A stretch of 64,000 bases of DNA from an uncultured Clostridia bacterium. Lineage in GTDB: Bacteria > Bacillota > Clostridia > Christensenellales > Borkfalkiaceae. The translations under genes and the position numbers were made by a program. The notes beneath the pieces were generated by a model that made no database searches, was not told the DNA's origin, and saw nothing but the letters and a program-made list of their open reading frames with translations. The DNA lies in NCBI GenBank assembly GCA_947630705.1, contig CANRIK010000018.1, forward strand, positions 1 through 64,000, in the 5' to 3' direction. Below, in pieces: positions 29,617 to 41,037 of this stretch (its first letter is position 1; each line of letters opens with the position of its first letter).

Positions 29617-31029
29617 ATGGATGAAATACAAAGCGAAATCCATGAAGAATGCGGCGTTTTCGGAGTATTCTCACAGGAAAACCGCGACGTGGCGCACACC
29701 GTATATTACGGTCTCTATGCCCTTCAACACAGAGGACAGGAGAGCGCCGGAATTGCCGTTGCCTTTGCGGATAAAATAAACTACTTTAAAGGAATGGGTC
29801 TTGCCGCCGACGTGTTTGCGCACGGCGCGCTCGACGAACTGCCGGAAGGAGACATAGCTATCGGTCATGTGCGGTATTCAACTACCGGAGCAAGTCAGCT
29901 TCTTAACGCTCAACCGGTTGTGTTTACGGGCAAATGCGGAAAGATGGCCGTCGCTCATAACGGTAATCTCATAAACACAAAACAGCTTCGCGACGAAATG
30001 ATTGCTCAAAATGCGGTGTTTCAGACTACTATCGACTCGGAAGTTATAGCAATAATGATAAACAGCTTGTCCGACGGCGATATAGTCAAGGGAATCAAGC
30101 GCGCATGCGCGAAGATGAAAGGTTCGTATGCTCTCGTCATTATGACGTGCGACAAACTGATTGCGGTGCGCGACCCGTACGGGATACGGCCTCTGTGTAT
30201 AGGCACGACCGACAGCGATGTGGTCGTCGCCAGCGAGACATGCGCCCTCGATGCCGTAAGCGCAAATTTTTTGCGCGACGTCAAACCGGGAGAAATCGTC
30301 GTAATAGACGACAGAGGGATTAGGTCGGAGTTTATGGACGATATCCCCGAAAAAGCGAGCATGTGCATTTTCGAATACGTGTATTTTGCCCGTCATGACT
30401 CCATTCTCGAAGGATACAGCGTATACGAGGCCAGAAAAGAAGCCGGCAAATTGCTTGCAAAAAATTATCCGGTTGACGCCGACCTCGTTTCGGGAGTTCC
30501 CGATTCCGCAAATGTCGCGGCCAGAGGCTATGCGGAGGAGAGCGGTATCCCGTTCGTTGAGGCGCTTGCAAAGAACAGATATGTGGGCAGAACGTTTATT
30601 CAGCCCGATCAAAGGCAGAGGGAAAACAGCCTCAACGTCAAAATGAACGCGCTCCGCGCAAATATTCGTGACAAACGCGTGATTATTATCGACGACTCGA
30701 TTGTCCGCGGCACTACTATGCGCAAGATAGTAAAAATGCTGAAAAATGCCGGAGCAAAAGAAGTGCATATAAGGATATGCTCGCCTATAATAAAACATCC
30801 CTGTCATTTGGGGATAGATATACAGACTTATTCGCAGCTGATAGGCGCCTATAAAGACGAGGAACAGATATGCAAAAGTTTGGGCGCCGACAGTGTGCAC
30901 TATCTTACAATAGACCAGCTTGTAAGTACCTGCGAGGGTGCTCATACAAACTTTTGTCTCGGTTGCTTTAACGGAAAATATCCCTATCCGCTTGAAGAAT
31001 ACGAGACGGATAAACTCAAATTCGAATAA
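29617..31029 (+). CDS. purF: Amidophosphoribosyltransferase
   Basis: Propeptide then 'CGVFGVFSQENRDVAHTVYYGLYALQHRGQESAGIAV'; 'VIIIDDSIVRGTTMRKIV'. Confidence 0.96.
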   Translation: MDEIQSEIHEECGVFGVFSQENRDVAHTVYYGLYALQHRGQESAGIAVAFADKINYFKGMGLAADVFAHGALDELPEGDIAIGHVRYSTTGASQLLNAQPVVFTGKCGKMAVAHNGNLINTKQLRDEMIAQNAVFQTTIDSEVIAIMINSLSDGDIVKGIKRACAKMKGSYALVIMTCDKLIAVRDPYGIRPLCIGTTDSDVVVASETCALDAVSANFLRDVKPGEIVVIDDRGIRSEFMDDIPEKASMCIFEYVYFARHDSILEGYSVYEARKEAGKLLAKNYPVDADLVSGVPDSANVAARGYAEESGIPFVEALAKNRYVGRTFIQPDQRQRENSLNVKMNALRANIRDKRVIIIDDSIVRGTTMRKIVKMLKNAGAKEVHIRICSPIIKHPCHLGIDIQTYSQLIGAYKDEEQICKSLGADSVHYLTIDQLVSTCEGAHTNFCLGCFNGKYPYPLEEYETDKLKFE

Positions 31030-31046
31030 TTTAACGGAGGATAAAA

Positions 31047-32066
31047 ATGGCAATTTCATATAAAGACAGCGGAGTAGACGTAGAGAGAGGATATGAGGCG
31101 GTGCGTCTAATGAGAGAGCACGTCAAGTCCACATACACTGACGGCGTGCTTGGGGATATCGGTTCGTTCGGCGGATTTTTCGCTATGCCCAAGGGTATGA
31201 AGGAACCGGTGCTCGTTGCTGGCACCGACGGAGTAGGCACAAAATTGAAATACGCCATTTTATCCGGCAAATGCGATACCATCGGAATTGACGCGGTCGC
31301 CATGTGCGTAAACGATATAGTTTGTCAGGGTGCGAAGCCGTTGTTTTTCCTCGATTATTTTGCTTCGGGGAAACTTGACCCCGAGCAGGTTGCGGAAGTC
31401 GTTTCGGGCGTTGCCGAGGGCTGCCGTCAGTCGGGCGCGGCCTTGATAGGCGGAGAAACGGCGGAAATGCCCGGGTTTTATCCGAACGGAGACTTCGACG
31501 TCGCCGGCTTTGCCGTAGGCGTTGCGGACAGAAAAAAAATAATCAACGGCAGCAAAATCAAATCCGGCGACGTCCTTATAGGAATAAAATCCAGCGGAAT
31601 ACATTCCAACGGATATTCTCTTGTAAGAAAACTTTGGGGCGAGGATATCGAAGAATTGAAAAAATATGACGCGGAGTTGGGTGCGGCGCCTCTCGACGTA
31701 TTGCTTACGCCCACAAAAATATATGTAAAGAGCATACTCGCACTGACCGAAAAAATTCGCGTAAAAGGTATTGCGCATATAACCGGAGGCGGTTTTATCG
31801 AAAATATTCCTCGCATATTTCCGGAGGGCATAGGTTGCAGAATTGATACAAAATCATACGAGGTTCCGCAGATCTTCAAACTTATGGTGGCCAAGGCAAA
31901 ACTGTCCAAACAGCAGGCGTATAACACCTTCAATATGGGCATAGGAATGGTTGTCTGCGTGGCAAAGAAAGATGCGGAAGCAACGATTGCACAGCTTGAA
32001 AGTACCGGAGAGAAGTGCGTAGTAATCGGCAAAACCGTAAAGGGCAGCGGAGTGATTTTAAAATGA
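31047..32066 (+). CDS. purM: Phosphoribosylformylglycinamidine cyclo-ligase
   Basis: 'VAGTDGVGTKLK', 'GGETAEMPGFY', 'AHITGGGFIENIPRI'. Confidence 0.96.
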   Translation: MAISYKDSGVDVERGYEAVRLMREHVKSTYTDGVLGDIGSFGGFFAMPKGMKEPVLVAGTDGVGTKLKYAILSGKCDTIGIDAVAMCVNDIVCQGAKPLFFLDYFASGKLDPEQVAEVVSGVAEGCRQSGAALIGGETAEMPGFYPNGDFDVAGFAVGVADRKKIINGSKIKSGDVLIGIKSSGIHSNGYSLVRKLWGEDIEELKKYDAELGAAPLDVLLTPTKIYVKSILALTEKIRVKGIAHITGGGFIENIPRIFPEGIGCRIDTKSYEVPQIFKLMVAKAKLSKQQAYNTFNMGIGMVVCVAKKDAEATIAQLESTGEKCVVIGKTVKGSGVILK

Positions 32067-32677
32067 AGCGTATAGCGGTTTTTGCCTCCGGCGGAGGAAC
32101 CGATTTCCAATCTGTTATCGACGAAAACATGAAAGAACGCTTTTGCGAAATTTCATTGCTTGTCGCGTCAAAAGAGGGGATAGGCGCCATTGACAGGGCA
32201 AAAAAGTACGGAATAGATTCGGCCGTTTTTTCCAAAAACGATTATCCGGATCTTGAAACGTTATACGGTAAACTGACCGACCTTCTGTTGAGCAGAAAAA
32301 TAGATTATATAGTGCTTGCGGGTTGGCTCAAAATAATACCGGAAAGTTTCATAAAAACATTTTCGGACAGGATTATCAATATTCATCCGTCTCTGATTCC
32401 GGCATTTTGCGGAGCCGGATTTTACGGCTTGAAAGTTCATCGCGCCGTCATAGAATACGGTGCAAAAGTTTCGGGATGTACGGTTCATTTTGTGAACGAA
32501 ATACCGGACGGAGGAGCAATAATAGCTCAGGTCGCCGTAAAAGTCGAAGAGGGAGACACCGCCGAAATATTGCAGTCGCGCATACTCGAAGAGGAACATA
32601 AACTTCTTCCGTATTGCGTGAAAAAACTATGCGAAGGCAAAATTATGAAAATCGGCAGACAGGTAATTATAAAATAA
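32063..32677 (+). CDS. purN: Phosphoribosylglycinamide formyltransferase
   Basis: 'VFASGGGTDFQSVID', 'VLAGWLKIIPESFI', 'INIHPSLIP'. Start ATG 32063 overlaps purM stop. Confidence 0.94.
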   Translation: MKRIAVFASGGGTDFQSVIDENMKERFCEISLLVASKEGIGAIDRAKKYGIDSAVFSKNDYPDLETLYGKLTDLLLSRKIDYIVLAGWLKIIPESFIKTFSDRIINIHPSLIPAFCGAGFYGLKVHRAVIEYGAKVSGCTVHFVNEIPDGGAIIAQVAVKVEEGDTAEILQSRILEEEHKLLPYCVKKLCEGKIMKIGRQVIIK

Positions 32678-32713
32678 TAAAGCAAAAGATAAAATTTGAG
32701 GAGGATATAAGTT

Positions 32714-34333
32714 ATGATTATGAAAAAGCGCGCGCTCGTAAGCGTTTCCGACAAGGCCGGAGTGGTGGATTTTTGCAAGGGGCTCGTGGAAAACGGATTT
32801 GAAATTATTTCCACGGGCGGCACCGCGAAGGTATTAAAGGAAGCAGGATTGAAGGTGATAGGCATATCCGAGATAACCGGATTCCCCGAATGTCTCGACG
32901 GCAGAGTCAAGACTCTGCACCCAAACGTCCATGCCGGACTTCTCGCAATGCGTTCAAATCCCGAACATATGGCGCAGCTCGAAAAACTTAATATAAATAC
33001 AATAGATATAGTATGCGTAAACTTGTATCCTTTCAAAGCCACTCTTGCAAAGGGAGCGGACTTTGCGGAATGCATTGAAAATATAGATATAGGCGGTCCT
33101 ACAATGATAAGAGCGGCGGCAAAGAACTATCAGGACGTTGCCGTGATCGTAGATCCCAAAGATTACGCCAAGGTTCTCGAAGAACTCAAAAACGGCGGAG
33201 TTACGCTCGAAACGAAGAAATATCTTCAATATAAGGTTTTTGCACACACGGCGGTGTACGATAGTCTTATATCCAATTATCTCGCATCGCAGCTCGGCAT
33301 AACTTTCCCCGAGCAGGTAACTTTCGCTTATGAAAAAGCGCAGGATATGCGTTACGGCGAAAATCCCCAGCAACAGGCGGTATTCTATAATGAAGAGTTT
33401 ATACGCAAAGGTTCGCTTTCTTCCGCCAAACAGCTGTGGGGCAAAGAGCTTTCATACAACAACATAAACGACGCAAACGGAGCGCTTGAACTTTTAAAAG
33501 AGTATGGAGACACTCCCACCGTCGTCGCATGCAAACATGCGAATCCCTGCGGAGTAGGTACGGGCAAATCCGTTCATGAAGCGTATATGCGCGCATATAA
33601 TTCCGACCCCGTATCCGTTTTCGGCGGAATACTTGCGATAAACGGTACGGTGGATAAAGACACGGCCGCCGAAATAAATAAAATATTTATCGAGATAGTC
33701 ATGGCTCCCGATTATACGGCCGAAGCGCTCGAAATTTTGGAGGCAAAAAAGAATATACGTCTTTTGAAAATCGACGATATCTCCGCAAAACGCGAGGCTA
33801 CGGCTTTCGATATGAAGAAGGTTTACGGGGGATTGCTCGTACAACAGTATGATGAAAGTTTGATTTGCGACGAGAACATGGATCTCTTTAAAAATAAGGC
33901 GTCGGTAGAGGAAATCACTACCGCTTCCGGAAAGAAGAGAAAGAATTACGGTTTGGGCGTAGTCACCGACCGCGCTCCGACCGCGGAGGAAGTGGAAGCG
34001 CTGATGTTCAACTGGAAAGTCGTAAAGCATACAAAATCCAACGCCATAGTAATCGGCAAAGTGGGCAGGACCACCGGCATAGGAATGGGCCAGACCAACA
34101 GGATTTGGGCGGCGCAACAGGCAATCGCTCACGCCGGCGCCGAGGCGAAGGGCTCGGTTATGGCTTCGGATGCGTTTTTCCCGTTCCCCGACTGCGTAGA
34201 AGAGTGCGTAAAGGCCGGAATTACGGCTATAATTCAGCCGGGCGGTTCAATTCAGGACGAGGCTTCGGTAGCCGCTTGCAACGCCGCCGGAATAGCTATG
34301 GTGTTTGTCGGAGACAGACACTTCAAACATTGA
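32714..34333 (+). CDS. purH: Bifunctional AICAR transformylase / IMP cyclohydrolase
   Basis: '[18 protein letters not shown]', '[18 protein letters not shown]', '[14 protein letters not shown]', 'KHANPCGVG'. Confidence 0.97.
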   Translation: MIMKKRALVSVSDKAGVVDFCKGLVENGFEIISTGGTAKVLKEAGLKVIGISEITGFPECLDGRVKTLHPNVHAGLLAMRSNPEHMAQLEKLNINTIDIVCVNLYPFKATLAKGADFAECIENIDIGGPTMIRAAAKNYQDVAVIVDPKDYAKVLEELKNGGVTLETKKYLQYKVFAHTAVYDSLISNYLASQLGITFPEQVTFAYEKAQDMRYGENPQQQAVFYNEEFIRKGSLSSAKQLWGKELSYNNINDANGALELLKEYGDTPTVVACKHANPCGVGTGKSVHEAYMRAYNSDPVSVFGGILAINGTVDKDTAAEINKIFIEIVMAPDYTAEALEILEAKKNIRLLKIDDISAKREATAFDMKKVYGGLLVQQYDESLICDENMDLFKNKASVEEITTASGKKRKNYGLGVVTDRAPTAEEVEALMFNWKVVKHTKSNAIVIGKVGRTTGIGMGQTNRIWAAQQAIAHAGAEAKGSVMASDAFFPFPDCVEECVKAGITAIIQPGGSIQDEASVAACNAAGIAMVFVGDRHFKH

Positions 34334-34379
34334 TTGACCCGTCAATATCATTCGATTAATACATTTTAAGGTAAAAATT

Positions 34380-35660
34380 ATGAACGTACTTGTCATGGGT
34401 AACGGCGGCAGAGAACACGCCATTTTACTTGCTTTGAAAAAGAGTCCGAAAGTAGATAAACTTTACTGCATGAAAGGTAATGCCGGCACGGCGCAAATTG
34501 CCGAAAACGTGAACGTGGACTATATGAATATAGAGGCGGTAAAAAAATTTGCCGCCGAACATCCGGAAATAGATTACTATGTAGTCGCACCCGACGACCC
34601 TCTTGCCATCGGAATAGTGGACGAATTGGAGGCAATGGGCAAGCGCTGTTTCGGACCTCGCAAAAATGCCGCGATAATAGAATCGAGCAAGGCGTATGCC
34701 AAGCAGCTGATGAAAAAATACAACATACCCACTGCCGAAGCGGAAACATTCGGCAATTACGAGAGCGCTCTCGAATATGTTCGTCGTAAGGGCGCGCCGA
34801 TAGTTCTCAAAGCCGACGGGCTGGCTCTCGGCAAGGGAGTGTTGGTCTGCGAAACGTTGAAGGAAGCGGAAGAAGGTCTCAAAGAGATAATGCTCGATAA
34901 AGCCTTCGGCTCTGCCGGCAACGTAGTGGTTATAGAAGAATGTATGCGCGGACTTAAATATACCCCGGGCGAGGAAGTTTCGGTGCTCTCGTTTACAGAC
35001 GGCAAGACGATTGTTCCCATGATAACGTCGTGCGACCATAAGCGCGTCGGCGACGGCGACAAGGGGCTGAATACGGGCGGAATGGGTACGTTTTCGCCCT
35101 GCCCTTTCTGGAACAAAGAGCTGGAAAAAGAAGTTCTCGAAAAGATTATGATTCCCACGATGAACGCTCTCAATGCCGAAGGCAGAACTTTTAAAGGTTG
35201 TCTGTATTTCGGACTTATGCGTACGGATAAGGGCATGAAAGTCGTCGAATATAATTCGCGTTTCGGCGATCCGGAGACGCAGGTCGTTTTGCCCATGCTT
35301 AAAACCGACCTCATGGAAATTTTCGAAGCGATAACCGACGAACGCCTCGCCGACGTAAATATCGAATGGGAAGATGGCTCCTGCGTTTGCGTGGTGCTTG
35401 CGAGCGGCGGCTACCCTTTGAGTTACAGTAAGGGCAAGGAGATAACCATAGGCGATGTCGGCGACTGTACGGTAGTACATGCCGGCACAGCATTAAAGGA
35501 CGGTAAACTCGTTACAAACGGCGGAAGAGTTTTGGGCGTAGTCGCAAAGGGAGCGAACACCGAAGCGGCGCGCGTAAAGGCGTATGCGGCCGTTGAAAAT
35601 ATAAGTTGGGAGAATATGTTCTACCGCAAGGATATAGGTATAAAGTATCGCGAAGGTTAA
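34380..35660 (+). CDS. purD: Phosphoribosylamine--glycine ligase
   Basis: 'VLVMGNGGREHAIL', 'IVLKADGLALGKGVLV', 'NTGGMGTFSPCPF'. Confidence 0.96.
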   Translation: MNVLVMGNGGREHAILLALKKSPKVDKLYCMKGNAGTAQIAENVNVDYMNIEAVKKFAAEHPEIDYYVVAPDDPLAIGIVDELEAMGKRCFGPRKNAAIIESSKAYAKQLMKKYNIPTAEAETFGNYESALEYVRRKGAPIVLKADGLALGKGVLVCETLKEAEEGLKEIMLDKAFGSAGNVVVIEECMRGLKYTPGEEVSVLSFTDGKTIVPMITSCDHKRVGDGDKGLNTGGMGTFSPCPFWNKELEKEVLEKIMIPTMNALNAEGRTFKGCLYFGLMRTDKGMKVVEYNSRFGDPETQVVLPMLKTDLMEIFEAITDERLADVNIEWEDGSCVCVVLASGGYPLSYSKGKEITIGDVGDCTVVHAGTALKDGKLVTNGGRVLGVVAKGANTEAARVKAYAAVENISWENMFYRKDIGIKYREG

Positions 35661-35662
35661 AA

Positions 35663-38600
35663 ATGATTTACAGAGTTTATGTTGAAAAGAAAGATAATTT
35701 AAAGGCAAAGCAGACTAAAAACGATATTCGTAATCTTCTTAAAATATCCGTCGAAGACGTCCGCCAGCTTTTGCGCTACGATGTGGACGGCATTACCGAA
35801 GAGGAATTCAAGGCGGCCGTTCCGTGCGTATTTTCCGAGCCTCCGGTAGATAACGTATATTTTGAAGACGTAACTTTTCCCGAAGGCTATAACGTATTTG
35901 CAATAGCATACCTTACCGGACAGTACGACCAGCGCGCGGACAGTGCGGCGCAATGCGTGCAGCTCCTTACTCAAAAGGAGCGTCCGCTCATAAAGTGTGC
36001 CAATATTTATGCCATAAAAGGCGCTGACGAAAATCAGATAGAACGCATTAAAAAGCATCTGATAAATCCGGTTGAAAGCGAAGAGGTTTCCCTCGATAAA
36101 CCCGAGTCCCTTGCTCACGTTGCGGTGGAAGCCGAGGATGTGAAGAGCGTGGAGGGATTTATCGGGTTTAATGACTCGGCCGTTAAAAATTACCATGCTA
36201 AAATGGGTTTGGCAATGTCCGTTGAGGATTTGGCTTTCGTGCGCGATTATTTCAAAAAAGAGGGCCGCAACCCGACCGAAACGGAGATAAAAGTTATTGA
36301 TACGTATTGGTCGGACCATTGCCGCCATACGACATTTGCAACGGAGTTGAAGAACATAACCGTCAACAGCGAGAACAATAGGGTAAACGAAGCTCTCGAC
36401 CTCTATCGCGATTTGTTTGCAGAGTTATATAAGGACAGACCGGACAAATATCCCTGCCTTATGGATATCGCCACGATAGCGGTCAAAAAATTGAAGAAAG
36501 AGGGCAAACTCGACAATCTCGACGAGTCCGACGAAATCAACGCATGCTCCATAAAGGTTGACGCCGTTCTCGACGGCAAACCGCAGAAATACACGGTAAT
36601 GTTCAAAAACGAAACGCATAACCACCCCACGGAAATAGAACCGTTCGGCGGCGCCGCGACATGCCTTGGCGGAGCTATAAGGGATCCTCTTTCGGGAAGG
36701 ACGTATGTGTTGCAGTCCATGCGCGTCACGGGTTGCGCCGACCCTACCGAACCGATTGAAAATACTCTTGCCGGAAAACTGCCCCAGCGAATAATAACAA
36801 AGACCGCGGCGGCCGGATTTTCTTCGTACGGCAATCAGATCGGGCTTGCGACCGGACAGGTTGAGGAAGTCTATCATTCCGGATATAAAGCCAAAAGGCT
36901 TGAAACAGGTTTTGTCGTCGGCGGCGCGAAATCCGATATGATATATCGCGAAAAGCCCAAAAAAGGCGACGTTATTATTCTTTTGGGCGGAGAAACGGGA
37001 CGCGACGGCTGCGGCGGTGCGACCGGTTCGTCAAAGGCTCACGATAAAAAGTCGGTGCAGACTTGCGGAGCCGAAGTGCAGAAAGGCAATGCGCTTACGG
37101 AGAGGAAACTTCAAAGGCTGTTTCTCAATAAAGAAGCTACCACTCTGATTAAAAAGTGCAACGATTTCGGAGCCGGCGGCGTATCTGTGGCAATAGGCGA
37201 ACTCGCCGACGGTCTTGAAATTTATCTCGACAAGGTGCCTAAAAAGTATGAAGGACTTTCGGGTACGGAGCTTGCTATTTCGGAGTCGCAGGAGAGAATG
37301 GCGGTGGTTGTGGCAAAGGAGAACGTGGAAAAATTTTCCGCCTTTGCCGCAGAGGAAAATCTTGCCGCAACTCCTGTCGCCGTGGTTACCGACGACAGAA
37401 GAATGAAGATGTATCATAGGGGAAGAGCAATAGTCGATATTTCGAGGGATTTCCTCGATACAAACGGCGTAAAGCAAGTTGCCGAAGCCGAAATCAACGA
37501 AAAAATAACTCCATTTTTCTTACCTGCGAAGACAAAGCCCTTTGCCGTCGCCGCAAAGGAAACTCTTTCACATCTTAACGTCTGCTCGAAGAAAGGACTT
37601 GCCGAGATGTTCGATTCTACTATCGGCGCAAAATCGGTCTACATGCCTTTCGGAGGGAAATATCAACTTACTCCCGTTATAGCCATGGCAGCCAAATTTA
37701 CGGGCGGCGAAACGGACGATTGTACGGTTTCCGCATACGGATATAATCCCGACCTTATGTCTACTTCGCCGTTTACGGGGGCGGTATATTCCATAATAAC
37801 ATCCGTCTCCAAGGTCGTGGCCGCCGGAGCGAGGTATGAAGATATTCGTCTCTCTTTGCAGGAGTTTTTCATGCGTTTGCGCGATGAAAAAGCAAGATGG
37901 GGCGTGCCTCTTGCGGCTCTTCTCGGCGCGCTGTACACTCAAATCGGATTGGGACTCGGCGCGATAGGCGGAAAGGACAGTATGAGCGGAACTTTTGAAG
38001 ATATAGACGTGCCGCCCACTTTGATATCGTTTGCGTTGGCGCCGTCGAAGGCTTCCGGACTTATTACAAACGTTTTGAACGATAAGAACGTCAAACTCTA
38101 CTTTTTACCGATAAAGAAGGATAAAAATTATATCCCCGATTTCGTGTATCTTAAAAACTTATATTCGGAAGTAAACAGAAACATAGCTAACGGCAATGTG
38201 AAATATGCAACCGTAGTTGAAAAGGGCGGAATATTTGCGGCTGTTGCCAAATCATGCTTCGGCAACGGAATCGGTTTTAAATTCACGGCGGATTACAATA
38301 CCGTATTCTCCGAACATTACGGCGAGATAATTATTTCGGCGGAAAACGCAGAATCATTTAAAGGCGTCGAACTTATAGAAATCGGCATCGTTGCGGACAG
38401 AGACTTTGTTTTGGGCGGAGAAAAGATAAAATATGAAGAAGCTTTATCCGCCTATACAGATAAACTCGAAGGCGTATTTCCTTCGACTGCGCCTGCCGAC
38501 GGAAAAATTCCCGACTGCGACTATAAAGGCGGATTAAAATACGGGAACATATCTGTCAGAGCCGCAAAACCGCGAGTATTTATTCCGGCTTTTCCGGGTA

Positions 38601-39364
38601 CGAATTGCGAGCTCGATACGGCGCGCGCATTCAATCTCGCCGGCGCCGAAACCGAAATACTTGTGGTAAAAAACCGTACTCCGAACGATATCGAAGAGAG
38701 CGTAAAGGCCATAATAAAAGCTATAAACAAGTGCAATATTATAGCTTTCCCGGGCGGATTTTCTGGCGGAGACGAACCGGATGGTTCCGGTAAATTTATA
38801 GCGACCACGTTTAAAAATCCGGCAATATCCGAGAGGATAATGGAGCTTTTGAATAACCGCGACGGACTTGTTCTGGGTATTTGCAACGGATTTCAGGCTC
38901 TTATAAAGCTCGGCTTGGTGCCTTACGGCAAAGTAAGTCCGCTTACGGCAGATTCGCCAACGCTCACTTTCAACAACATTTCCCGTCACGTGTCCACTAT
39001 GACAAATATAAGAGTGGCTTCAAATTTAAGCCCGTGGCTTTCCGCATGCAAGGTCGGTGAGGTATATTCCGTCCCCGTTTCTCACGGTGAGGGCAAAATA
39101 GTTGCGCCGGCAAAAGAACTCGAAAAAATGCGCATTAACGGACAGATAGCCACACAGTATGTCGATTTGAAAGGTGAACCCACAATGTCCGGTCCCTATA
39201 ATCCCAACGGCAGTAATTGGGCTATCGAGGGCATAACCTCGCCCGACGGACGTGTGTTCGGAAAGATGGGACACAGCGAGAGAAAAGGCGAAAATCTTTA
39301 TAAAAATTTCGAAGGAAATTTTGATATGAAGATATTCGAGAGCGGCGTCGCCTATTTCAAATAA
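35663..39364 (+). CDS. purL: Phosphoribosylformylglycinamidine synthase (large PurL)
   Basis: ~1230 aa; 'DTYWSDHCRHTTF', 'GGKDSMSGTF', C-terminal glutaminase 'GICNGFQALIKLGLVP'. Start ATG 35663 assumed. Confidence 0.94.
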   Translation: MIYRVYVEKKDNLKAKQTKNDIRNLLKISVEDVRQLLRYDVDGITEEEFKAAVPCVFSEPPVDNVYFEDVTFPEGYNVFAIAYLTGQYDQRADSAAQCVQLLTQKERPLIKCANIYAIKGADENQIERIKKHLINPVESEEVSLDKPESLAHVAVEAEDVKSVEGFIGFNDSAVKNYHAKMGLAMSVEDLAFVRDYFKKEGRNPTETEIKVIDTYWSDHCRHTTFATELKNITVNSENNRVNEALDLYRDLFAELYKDRPDKYPCLMDIATIAVKKLKKEGKLDNLDESDEINACSIKVDAVLDGKPQKYTVMFKNETHNHPTEIEPFGGAATCLGGAIRDPLSGRTYVLQSMRVTGCADPTEPIENTLAGKLPQRIITKTAAAGFSSYGNQIGLATGQVEEVYHSGYKAKRLETGFVVGGAKSDMIYREKPKKGDVIILLGGETGRDGCGGATGSSKAHDKKSVQTCGAEVQKGNALTERKLQRLFLNKEATTLIKKCNDFGAGGVSVAIGELADGLEIYLDKVPKKYEGLSGTELAISESQERMAVVVAKENVEKFSAFAAEENLAATPVAVVTDDRRMKMYHRGRAIVDISRDFLDTNGVKQVAEAEINEKITPFFLPAKTKPFAVAAKETLSHLNVCSKKGLAEMFDSTIGAKSVYMPFGGKYQLTPVIAMAAKFTGGETDDCTVSAYGYNPDLMSTSPFTGAVYSIITSVSKVVAAGARYEDIRLSLQEFFMRLRDEKARWGVPLAALLGALYTQIGLGLGAIGGKDSMSGTFEDIDVPPTLISFALAPSKASGLITNVLNDKNVKLYFLPIKKDKNYIPDFVYLKNLYSEVNRNIANGNVKYATVVEKGGIFAAVAKSCFGNGIGFKFTADYNTVFSEHYGEIIISAENAESFKGVELIEIGIVADRDFVLGGEKIKYEEALSAYTDKLEGVFPSTAPADGKIPDCDYKGGLKYGNISVRAAKPRVFIPAFPGTNCELDTARAFNLAGAETEILVVKNRTPNDIEESVKAIIKAINKCNIIAFPGGFSGGDEPDGSGKFIATTFKNPAISERIMELLNNRDGLVLGICNGFQALIKLGLVPYGKVSPLTADSPTLTFNNISRHVSTMTNIRVASNLSPWLSACKVGEVYSVPVSHGEGKIVAPAKELEKMRINGQIATQYVDLKGEPTMSGPYNPNGSNWAIEGITSPDGRVFGKMGHSERKGENLYKNFEGNFDMKIFESGVAYFK

Positions 39365-39412
39365 TACAGCGTCATAAAACATTTTGCCGTAGCCGAGCCG
39401 TAAATTAAACGC

Positions 39413-39441
39413 TTTACAATGGCAATATGTTGTGCTATAAT
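39413..39441 (+). promoter_or_regulatory. Sigma-A-like promoter upstream of nrdR
   Basis: TTTACA (39413-39418) N17 TATAAT (39436-39441). Confidence 0.55.
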
Positions 39442-39480
39442 AAAAAGAAAATACAATATCTTTTAAGAGAGGTATTTAAT

Positions 39481-39939
39481 ATGAAGTGTTTATATTGCGG
39501 TTGCGAAGACAGCAAGGTTATCGACAGCCGCTCTGCCGACGAGGGCAGGACTATAAGACGTAGACGCGAATGTGTTCAGTGCGGCAAGCGATTTACCACA
39601 TACGAAACAATAGAAGATACTCCCGTACTCGTAATAAAGTCGAGCGGACTTCGTCAGGCTTACGATCCGCAGAAAATAAAGAACGGAATTATCAAGTCAT
39701 GCGAAAAGCGTCCCGTTTCGCTCAATGCGATAGACGATATTGTTTCTAATATAACAAAGCAGATATATAATTCGATGGAACAGGAGATTTCTTCCAAAAA
39801 AATCGGAGAGATGGTCATGGAGGAATTGAAGAAAGTGGACGAAGTGGCCTATGTGAGATATGCCAGCGTGTACCGTTCATTTAAAGATATCCCGAGTTTT
39901 ATGGAAGAGCTCAAAAAACTGATGGAAAATAAAAAATAA
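39481..39939 (+). CDS. nrdR: Transcriptional repressor NrdR
   Basis: 'MKCLYCGCEDSKVIDSRSADEGRTIRRRRECVQCGKRFTTYE'. Confidence 0.96.
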   Translation: MKCLYCGCEDSKVIDSRSADEGRTIRRRRECVQCGKRFTTYETIEDTPVLVIKSSGLRQAYDPQKIKNGIIKSCEKRPVSLNAIDDIVSNITKQIYNSMEQEISSKKIGEMVMEELKKVDEVAYVRYASVYRSFKDIPSFMEELKKLMENKK

Positions 39940-39944
39940 ATTTT

Positions 39945-39975
39945 GCAGACAGTGAGTTTCACTGTCTGTATTCTT
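39945..39975 (+). terminator. Probable terminator hairpin
   Basis: cagacagtga-gttt-cactgtctg then tattcttt. Confidence 0.55.
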
Positions 39976-39981
39976 TGAGTT

Positions 39982-41037
39982 ATGCAGTATAAAACAAAAA
40001 AAATCAAAATAGGCAACGTCTGGATAGGCGGCGGAGAGAGCGTTAAAATTCAATCGATGTGTACGACCAAAACTTCCGACAGCGCTTCCACGTGCGCGCA
40101 GATTTCGCGCCTCGAAGAAGCCGGTTGTGAGATAATAAGAGTATCGGTTCTCGACTCCGACGATGCGTCGGCAATCGGCGAAATCAAAAAGCATATAAAA
40201 ATTCCGTTAGTTGCCGATATTCATTTTTCCGCGGAGCTTGCCGTAAAAGCAATCGAGAACGGTTGCGACAAGGTCAGAATAAATCCGGGCAACATAGGCG
40301 GCGACGACAAAATAAAGTATGTCGCCGACTGCATAAAAGCGCATAAAATTCCCGTAAGAGTGGGTTCAAATACGGGGAGTATAGATAAGGAATTTTTGCG
40401 AAAATACGGCAAAAACGAAGTTTCGTTGGTAGAGAGCGCTTTAAAGAGCGTATCGGCGCTTGAAAGATACGGCGTAAACGATATCGTCATATCCGTCAAA
40501 GCCTCCGACGTCGCTTTAACTGTAAAGTCTTACAGACTTCTGGCTTCGAGAACGGATTATCCACTTCATATAGGCGTAACGGAGGCCGGTACGGAGGATA
40601 TGGCGATAGTAAAATCTTCCGCGGCTCTCGGCTCGCTTCTTATCGACGGTATAGGCGACACCCTTCGTATATCAATTACCGACGACCCCGTAAAAGAAGT
40701 GATTGCGGCCAAAAGATTGTTGCGCGCGGTCGGGCTGGATAAAAATTATGTCAACGTTATTTCTTGTCCGACATGCGGAAGATGCATGTGGAATTCCATG
40801 GAAATAGCGAAAAAGGTTACGCAGTACGTCGAACCTTATCGCAAGCCGCTCAAAATAGCCGTCATGGGCTGTGTCGTGAACGGCCCGGGCGAGGCAAAGG
40901 ATTGCGATATAGGCATTGCAGGCGCGCAAGATTATTGCGTAATTTTCAGAGGCGGAGAAATCGTAAAACGCGTTGAGGCGAAGGATGCCGAGGGCGAATT
41001 TTTTGCGGAGATAGACAGATTGTTAAATGAGCAGTGA
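39982..41037 (+). CDS. ispG: (E)-4-hydroxy-3-methylbut-2-enyl-diphosphate synthase
   Basis: 'VKIQSMCTTKTSD', 'CPTCGRC', 'AVMGCVVNGPGEAKDCDIGIAG'. Confidence 0.95.
   Translation: MQYKTKKIKIGNVWIGGGESVKIQSMCTTKTSDSASTCAQISRLEEAGCEIIRVSVLDSDDASAIGEIKKHIKIPLVADIHFSAELAVKAIENGCDKVRINPGNIGGDDKIKYVADCIKAHKIPVRVGSNTGSIDKEFLRKYGKNEVSLVESALKSVSALERYGVNDIVISVKASDVALTVKSYRLLASRTDYPLHIGVTEAGTEDMAIVKSSAALGSLLIDGIGDTLRISITDDPVKEVIAAKRLLRAVGLDKNYVNVISCPTCGRCMWNSMEIAKKVTQYVEPYRKPLKIAVMGCVVNGPGEAKDCDIGIAGAQDYCVIFRGGEIVKRVEAKDAEGEFFAEIDRLLNEQ

Noticed and set aside
29878-31059. 393-aa minus-strand ORF antisense to purF
   Set aside because: Shadow of the purF reading frame; no recognisable domain.
26858-39364. 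Possible purine riboswitch in front of the pur operon
   Set aside because: Only ~45 bp separates purE from the divergent DUF1294-like gene and no purine-riboswitch consensus is visible.
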